A stretch of 64,000 nt of DNA from Streptococcus infantis ATCC 700779 (lineage in GTDB: Bacteria > Bacillota > Bacilli > Lactobacillales > Streptococcaceae). Below, piece after piece: positions 59,478 to 64,000 of the stretch. Below the pieces are notes generated by a model, which worked only from the letters and a program-made list of their open reading frames with translations, did no database searches and had not been told where the DNA came from. The stretch's first letter is position 1, and each line of letters opens with the position of its first letter. The position numbers and the translations under genes were made by a program. The stretch spans positions 273,341 to 337,340 of the forward strand of contig NZ_GL732439.1 of NCBI RefSeq assembly GCF_000187465.1. Reading direction: 5' to 3'.

Positions 59478-60254
59478 TTAAAGATATTCTCTGAGAGCGC
59501 TGGCTATATCCGAAAAATCGTAGCCTTTTCGTGCTAAAACTTGGGTCAAACGCTGCTTGAGTTCGTATCCTTCATACTTACGCGAATATTTTCGATATTG
59601 CTTATCCAACTCTTTAAAGATTAGTTCCTGAACAGTTTCCTCTTCTACCTGGCTATCCAGTTGGTCAAAGGCTGTTTTAGCTTCCGAGTAGGAAAACCCT
59701 TTGTTGGTAAGATTTTGGATTATCTTGTCTTGTAGAGCACGAGCAGGCAATTTACCCTGATATTTTTTCAGTAGTTTTTCGGCTGTACGCTCTGCGACTT
59801 CCATCAGATCAAATTCTTGTAAGACGTCTTGGATAACAGCCTTAGCAACTCCTTTTTGAGAGATTTTTTGAATGAGCATGTAGCTTCCCTTGTCACCAGA
59901 TAGCTGATTGGAATTTATGATCGCATAAGCATATTGACGGTCATTGATCCAGTTGTCATCTTTGAGGGCTTGGATGACTTGGGGTATGATTTTCTCATCA
60001 ATCTTATGTTTAATTAAATAGTCTCTGACTTCTTTTTCAGTACGGGCCTTGAAGGATAAGTGGTAGAGCGCCAAGTTTTTTCCGTAGGAAAATTGTGCAA
60101 ATGTCTGAATTTCTGCAAACTCTTGAGGACTAATTTCCTTATCCTTGGTCAACATAAAGCGAACAATGGTATCCTCTGTAATATAGCAGGTTTGGTCGCT
60201 ATCAAGTTCTAGCAGATAGAGTCTTTTTTTCTTTTCAAGTTTTGTGATTTTCAT
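59478..60254 (-). CDS. recX: Recombination regulator RecX
   Basis: 258 aa from the ATG after AAAAGGAAT ([18 protein letters not shown]). All-helical repeats: [56 protein letters not shown] and further copies to the C-terminus. RecX caps RecA filaments. It follows the APH-like kinase gene by 10 bp; recA is not in the window. Confidence 0.93.
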   Translation of the reverse strand: MKITKLEKKKRLYLLELDSDQTCYITEDTIVRFMLTKDKEISPQEFAEIQTFAQFSYGKNLALYHLSFKARTEKEVRDYLIKHKIDEKIIPQVIQALKDDNWINDRQYAYAIINSNQLSGDKGSYMLIQKISQKGVAKAVIQDVLQEFDLMEVAERTAEKLLKKYQGKLPARALQDKIIQNLTNKGFSYSEAKTAFDQLDSQVEEETVQELIFKELDKQYRKYSRKYEGYELKQRLTQVLARKGYDFSDIASALREYL

Positions 60255-60264
60255 GGTATTCCTT

Positions 60265-61041
60265 TTATCCAAACGCTTCAAAGGCAGCAACGAGTCGAAG
60301 TTTATTTACATCGACCTGTTCTCTCCCATAATAGTCAAGAAATAGTTCAGCGTATTTAGGGTCATGTAGGTTATAGTTGAGTGACCAAACTGCCCAAAAG
60401 AGATCGATGTGTCGGTCACTGAAATCAGCTAAGACAAGGTCAATAAAGCAAGAGAAGTGGTCAACATCCTTTAGAATAAAATTCGGTAGACAGGCATCCC
60501 CGTGAATAAAGGCATCTGTCTTTAAAAGGTACCCTTGTTCTTGGATGAGTTGGAAGGCCTCTTCGCGACTGTTAATCTGGAATTGGGGTAGGAGCGCCTT
60601 GGCATAGAACTCCCCTTTTTTATAGTTTTTAAAGGCTCTTTCTTTATAGGCTTGTAAATGATTATCTGATGGAAATTTTTGCGGATAAAAGCTGTGAAGC
60701 TTTTTAAGAGCCTCTGCCATGGTACGGCAGATTGTCTCTGGCTGGTCTAAAAAAGCGAGAGCATCATGACCAATAGCCTCTTTAGTCAGGAGGTAGTCTT
60801 TATCCGTAGATAGATAGTGGATGACTGGAGTTCCTATTCCCTCTTGTTCAAACAAACTTGCAATTCTAGCTTCTCGCTCTAATCTTCCCTTTTGATCTAT
60901 TTTCAAATAGTAACCTGAATCAAGATAGAGAACCCTTGCGCCTGAATGAGAAGAGCTGTCAGAAAGAGTTGCTCCCTCTATATAAGTTCGTAATTGTTCA
61001 GGAAAATCCAATGGGGAAAAATGAGATATCTTTGTATTCAT
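60265..61041 (-). CDS. APH(3')-like aminoglycoside phosphotransferase family protein
   Basis: 258 aa from the ATG giving [15 protein letters not shown]; a longer frame exists but overlaps rlmD. Protein-kinase-like fold: Lys in [17 protein letters not shown] (ATP contact), Brenner motif HGDACLPN with His180, Asp182 and Asn187, and a metal-binding Asp201 in [14 protein letters not shown]. All catalytic residues are intact. APH(3') enzymes inactivate kanamycin-type drugs, but distant family members phosphorylate small metabolites. No transposon or resistance context. Leaderless start: TGTTACAAT ends 6 nt before the ATG. Confidence 0.85.
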   Translation of the reverse strand: MNTKISHFSPLDFPEQLRTYIEGATLSDSSSHSGARVLYLDSGYYLKIDQKGRLEREARIASLFEQEGIGTPVIHYLSTDKDYLLTKEAIGHDALAFLDQPETICRTMAEALKKLHSFYPQKFPSDNHLQAYKERAFKNYKKGEFYAKALLPQFQINSREEAFQLIQEQGYLLKTDAFIHGDACLPNFILKDVDHFSCFIDLVLADFSDRHIDLFWAVWSLNYNLHDPKYAELFLDYYGREQVDVNKLRLVAAFEAFG

Positions 61042-61047
61042 GGTTTT

Positions 61048-61090
61048 ATTGTAACATATTCTTAAACATTGAGAAACTACGTGGTATAAT
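61048..61090. promoter_or_regulatory. Divergent promoters for the APH-like gene and rlmD
   Basis: Minus strand: TGTTACAAT ends at 61048, 6 nt before the APH-like ATG. Plus strand: TGGTATAAT ends at 61090, 6 nt before the rlmD ATG. Both are extended -10 elements without Shine-Dalgarno downstream. Confidence 0.65.
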
Positions 61091-61096
61091 AGACTT

Positions 61097-62464
61097 ATGA
61101 GTCTTAAAGTCAAACAAAAAATTCCATTAAAAATTAAGCGTATGGGGATTAACGGGGAAGGTATCGGATTTTTCCAGAAAACCCTTGTTTTTGTTCCAGG
61201 CGCCCTCAAGGGTGAAGATATCTATTGTCAGGTGACTTCCGTTAAGCGTAATTACGTTGAGGCCAAACTGCTTGAGGTCAATAAAAAATCTAAGTTTCGA
61301 GTAGTACCAGACTGCACCATTTATAATGAGTGTGGTGGATGTCAAATCATGCATCTGCATTATGACAAGCAGCTGGAGTTCAAGACGGATCTTCTCCATC
61401 AAGCTCTGAAAAAATTTGCACCTGCAGGCTACGAAAACTATGAGATTAGACCAACCATTGGTATGCAGGAACCCAAGTATTATCGAGCTAAACTACAATT
61501 CCAAACTCGAAAGTTTAAGGGCCAGGTCAAGGCAGGATTATATGCTCAAAATTCGCATTATCTGGTTGAATTAAAAGACTGCCTAGTCCAAGATAAGGAA
61601 ACGCAAGCTATTGCCAATCGCATTGCTGAACTCTTGACCTACCATCAAATTCCGATTACAGATGACCGGAAAATCCTTGGAGTTCGGACCATCATGGTTC
61701 GTCGAGCACGGAAAACTGGGCAAGTTCAGATTATCATTGTGACCAATCGTCAATTAAATCTGACTCAATTTGTGAAAGATTTAGTCAAGGATTATCCTGA
61801 AGTAGTGACTGTCGCAGTCAATACCAATACCGCTAAAACTAGTGAGATTTATGGGGACAAGACAGAGATTATTTGGGGACAGGATAGTATTCGTGAGGGT
61901 GTATTAGACTATGAATTTTCTCTTTCACCTCGAGCTTTTTACCAACTCAATCCTGAACAGACAGAAATTCTCTATAGTGAAGCCGTTAAGGCCTTGGACG
62001 TAAATGAGAATGACCATCTGATTGATGCCTATTGTGGTGTTGGAACCATTGGTTTTGCCTTTGCCAAAAAAGTTAAAAGTCTGAGAGGGATGGATATTAT
62101 TCCAGAAGCTATTGAGGATGCCAAAGAAAATGCCAAGCGCATGGGTTATACCAATACTCACTATGAGGCAGGTACAGCAGAGGAGATTATCCCTAGATGG
62201 TATAAGGAAGGCTATCGTGCGGATGCCTTGATTGTGGACCCACCACGTACTGGTTTAGATGACAAGCTCTTGGATACCATCGTTAAATACGCTCCTGAAA
62301 AGATGGTCTACATTTCCTGTAATGTATCTACCCTGGCGCGTGATCTAGTCCGCTTGGTTGAAGTCTATGACCTGCATTATATCCAGTCGGTTGATATGTT
62401 TCCGCACACTGCTAGGACAGAAGCAGTGGTTAAATTGACCAAGCGCAAATCATCTTCTAAATAG
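61097..62464 (+). CDS. rlmD: 23S rRNA (uracil-C5)-methyltransferase RlmD/RlmCD family
   Basis: 455 aa. N-terminal TRAM domain (about 1-60, [20 protein letters not shown]). Fe-S cluster cysteines in [14 protein letters not shown] (about residues 73-86) and DCLVQ. SAM fold [14 protein letters not shown] (about 312-325). The catalytic Cys is in [16 protein letters not shown]. In Gram-positives one such enzyme can methylate both U747 and U1939 (RlmCD), which in pneumococcus affects telithromycin sensitivity. Appears to be translated from a leaderless mRNA. Confidence 0.93.
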   Translation: MSLKVKQKIPLKIKRMGINGEGIGFFQKTLVFVPGALKGEDIYCQVTSVKRNYVEAKLLEVNKKSKFRVVPDCTIYNECGGCQIMHLHYDKQLEFKTDLLHQALKKFAPAGYENYEIRPTIGMQEPKYYRAKLQFQTRKFKGQVKAGLYAQNSHYLVELKDCLVQDKETQAIANRIAELLTYHQIPITDDRKILGVRTIMVRRARKTGQVQIIIVTNRQLNLTQFVKDLVKDYPEVVTVAVNTNTAKTSEIYGDKTEIIWGQDSIREGVLDYEFSLSPRAFYQLNPEQTEILYSEAVKALDVNENDHLIDAYCGVGTIGFAFAKKVKSLRGMDIIPEAIEDAKENAKRMGYTNTHYEAGTAEEIIPRWYKEGYRADALIVDPPRTGLDDKLLDTIVKYAPEKMVYISCNVSTLARDLVRLVEVYDLHYIQSVDMFPHTARTEAVVKLTKRKSSSK

Positions 62465-62517
62465 AAATAAGAGCACGAAAATTTTTGAAAATCAGCTTTC
62501 TGGTTACAGAGTAAAAT

Positions 62518-62546
62518 TTGCAAGCTCCCTCTATTTATGATAAAAT
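62518..62546 (+). promoter_or_regulatory. Promoter of tpiA
   Basis: TTGCAA, 17 bp, TAAAAT with TGA just upstream. Confidence 0.75.
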
Positions 62547-62581
62547 AAGTAGAAAATAAAATGAAAAAAGAGGTATGTGAA

Positions 62582-63340
62582 ATGTCACGTAAACCATTTA
62601 TCGCTGGTAACTGGAAAATGAACAAAAACCCAGAAGAAGCAAAAGCATTCGTTGAAGCTGTAGCATCAAAACTTCCTTCAGCTGACCTTGTTGAAGCTGG
62701 GATCGCAGTTCCTGCACTTGACTTGACAACAGTTCTTGCTGCTGCTAAAGGAACTAACCTTAAAGTTGCTGCTCAAAACTGCTACTTTGAAAATGCAGGT
62801 GCTTTCACAGGTGAAACTAGCCCACAAGTTTTGAAAGAAATCGGTACTGACTATGTTGTGATCGGTCACTCAGAGCGCCGTGACTACTTCCACGAAACAG
62901 ATGAAGACATCAACAAAAAAGCAAAAGCAATCTTTGCGAACGGTATGCTTCCAATCATCTGTTGTGGTGAGTCACTTGAAACTTACGAAGCAGGAAAAGC
63001 TGCTGAATTCGTAGGTGCTCAAGTTTCAGCTGCTCTTGCAGGATTGACTGCAGAACAAGTAGCTTCATCAGTTATCGCTTATGAGCCAATCTGGGCTATC
63101 GGTACTGGTAAATCAGCTTCACAAGACGATGCACAAAAAATGTGTAAAGTTGTTCGTGACGTTGTAGCAGCTGACTTTGGTCAAGAAGTAGCTGATAAAG
63201 TACGTGTTCAATACGGTGGTTCAGTTAAACCTGAAAACGTTGCAGAATACATGGCTTGTCCAGACGTTGACGGAGCTCTTGTTGGTGGTGCATCACTTGA
63301 TCCAGAAAGCTTCTTGGCATTGCTTGACTTTGTAAAATAA
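62582..63340 (+). CDS. tpiA: Triosephosphate isomerase
   Basis: 252 aa from the ATG after AGAGGTATGTGAA ([16 protein letters not shown]). TIM barrel with Lys in GNWKMN, catalytic His in [11 protein letters not shown] and Glu in [15 protein letters not shown], phosphate loop YGGSVKPEN. Interconverts DHAP and glyceraldehyde-3-phosphate in glycolysis. Codon use is the most biased in the window, together with tig and gnd. Confidence 0.98.
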   Translation: MSRKPFIAGNWKMNKNPEEAKAFVEAVASKLPSADLVEAGIAVPALDLTTVLAAAKGTNLKVAAQNCYFENAGAFTGETSPQVLKEIGTDYVVIGHSERRDYFHETDEDINKKAKAIFANGMLPIICCGESLETYEAGKAAEFVGAQVSAALAGLTAEQVASSVIAYEPIWAIGTGKSASQDDAQKMCKVVRDVVAADFGQEVADKVRVQYGGSVKPENVAEYMACPDVDGALVGGASLDPESFLALLDFVK

Positions 63341-63354
63341 GCTTCAAATATCTG

Positions 63355-63402
63355 AGACAGACAGTTCCCTCCCTCGAGGTTAAGACTGCCTGTCTTCTTT
63401 TT
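63355..63402 (+). terminator. Terminator of tpiA
   Basis: AGACAGACAGT / ACTGCCTGTCT stem with one mismatch and a large loop, T-rich tail. Confidence 0.7.
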
Positions 63403-63406
63403 AGTA

Positions 63407-63432
63407 AAAAGGCGTGCGAAAGCACGCTCTTT
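63407..63432. terminator. Second hairpin after tpiA
   Basis: AAAAGGCGTGC / GCACGCTCTTTT with a GAAA tetraloop; stable and flanked by A and T runs. Confidence 0.65.
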
Positions 63433-63442
63433 TCTGCATTTT

Positions 63443-63549
63443 ATACTCAATGAAAATCAAAGAGCAAACTAGGAAGCTAGCCGCAGGCTGTACTTGAGTA
63501 CGGCAAGGTGAAGCTGACGTGGTTTGAATTTGATTTTCGAAGAGTATTA
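63443..63549 (-). repeat. BOX element, boxA-boxC type, inverted copy
   Basis: Reads ATACTCAATGAAAATC ... GATTTTCGAAGAGTATTA on the plus strand, so boxA to boxC runs on the minus strand. About 106 bp, near-identical to the copy at 56549-56654. It lies between the tpiA terminators and the ABC exporter start, 21 bp before the ATG, and so supplies most of that gene's leader or promoter region. Confidence 0.92.
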
Positions 63550-63570
63550 GAAGAAAAAGAAAGGAGAATC

Positions 63571-64000
63571 ATGCTGTATATTTTGTCTTATCTCAAACGT
63601 TATCCCAAGTGGCTAGTGTTAGACTTTCTCGGAGCTATTTTCTTTGTCATTGTCAATCTAGGTCTACCGACTGTTCTTGCTCGTATGATTGACCAGGGGA
63701 TTAATCAAGGTAATGAAGAAAAGCTCTATTTTTGGGCTATCGTCATGTTGGTTATTATCGTCTTAGGAACATTTGGGCGGGTTGTTCTATCCTATGCTGC
63801 TAGTAAATTGACCACCAATATGGTTAAGGACATGCGGAATGATGTCTATGCTAAGTTACAAGAGTATTCTCATCATGAATATGAACAAATCGGTGTGTCT
63901 TCACTAGTTACTCGTATTACCAGTGATGCCTTTGTTCTCATGCAGTTTGCAGAACAAACGCTTAAGTTGGGTGTTATCACACCCATGATGATGCTATCGA
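63571..64000 (+). CDS. ABC exporter half-transporter (membrane domain plus expected ATPase), truncated by window end
   Basis: 143 codons are visible from the ATG after AAAGGAGAATC. The sequence MLYILSYLKRYPKWLVLDFL, a membrane helix, the second helix WAIVMLVIIVLGTFGRVVLS and the loop DMRNDVYAKLQEYSHHEYEQ with SSLVTRITSDAF are the N-terminal membrane domain of multidrug-type ABC exporters (LmrA/BmrCD-like). These usually work as heterodimers with a gene immediately downstream. The ATPase part is beyond the window. Confidence 0.88.
   Translation, partial: MLYILSYLKRYPKWLVLDFLGAIFFVIVNLGLPTVLARMIDQGINQGNEEKLYFWAIVMLVIIVLGTFGRVVLSYAASKLTTNMVKDMRNDVYAKLQEYSHHEYEQIGVSSLVTRITSDAFVLMQFAEQTLKLGVITPMMMLS

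Noticed and set aside
61042..61209. Longer N-terminus for the APH-like protein
   Set aside because: It would overlap rlmD on the other strand and both promoters; the ATG at 61041 gives the expected family start.

Overview
The window is a 64 kb piece of a low-GC Gram-positive chromosome. It almost certainly comes from a mitis-group Streptococcus (S. mitis, S. oralis, S. infantis or a close relative of S. pneumoniae). The evidence is a run of genes typical of that group: mapZ, ritR, a choline-binding protein, the mevalonate cluster, liaFSR, tacL and ldcB. Two BOX repeats (boxA-boxC, no boxB) point the same way. I cannot fix the species. Coding density is high and most genes are core genes. I see no CRISPR array, prophage, complete insertion sequence, tRNA or rRNA gene.

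Layout. 1-3.7 kb: pbp1A (cut by the window start) and recU on the minus strand, then a DUF1273 gene, gpsB and RNase P RNA. 3.8-9.7 kb: an rlmL-type methyltransferase, mapZ, gnd-ritR and a choline-binding protein. 9.8-16 kb: four overlapping mevalonate/isoprenoid genes followed by liaFSR. 16-25 kb: tig; recD2, lepB and rnhC on the minus strand; zapA-cvpA-mutS2. 25-35 kb: short transporter, hydrolase and peptidase units (TDT transporter, phosphoesterase, amino-acid binding lipoprotein, nitroreductase-pepV, UDG-rhodanese, brnQ, M42 peptidase-HIT-ldcB). 35-40 kb: T-box controlled pheS-GNAT-pheT. 40-45 kb: the most accessory-like part, with two ABC exporter operons, a small-ORF transcript, a TetR regulator with a tandem palindromic operator, a structured non-coding element and a truncated membrane gene. 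45-53 kb: rpoE, pyrG with a CTP-type attenuator, a methyltransferase, ackA, birA, tacL and an FMN reductase. 53-64 kb: ypmB-aspC-asnS, BOX, an MFS transporter, queH, a DUF402 phosphatase, recX and an APH-like kinase divergent from rlmD, tpiA, BOX, and the start of an ABC exporter.

How the genes fit together. Cell wall and division functions recur (PBP1a, GpsB, MapZ, ZapA, LiaFSR, LdcB, TacL and the choline-binding protein). TacL and the choline-binding protein together imply choline-bearing teichoic acids. DNA repair is represented by RecU, RecD2, RecX, MutS2, RNase HIII and a UDG-family protein. Regulation visible in the DNA includes a Phe T-box, a reiterative-transcription style pyrG attenuator, a double TetR operator, and candidate CodY, CcpA and ComX sites.

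Main points for a second look. (1) PBP1a carries Ser371 and Thr432, both known as beta-lactam resistance-associated changes in pneumococcal numbering. (2) Five genes have an extended -10 element ending 6-7 nt before the start codon and no Shine-Dalgarno, so they look leaderless. (3) There is an isolated transcription unit with a 42-codon ORF at 42.0-42.3 kb. (4) There is a 170 bp nested inverted-repeat element next to a truncated gene at 44.8-45.2 kb. (5) An APH(3')-like kinase with intact catalytic residues sits in front of recX. I found no clearly undescribed multi-gene system. All calls come from reading the sequence and remembered family features; no database search was run.
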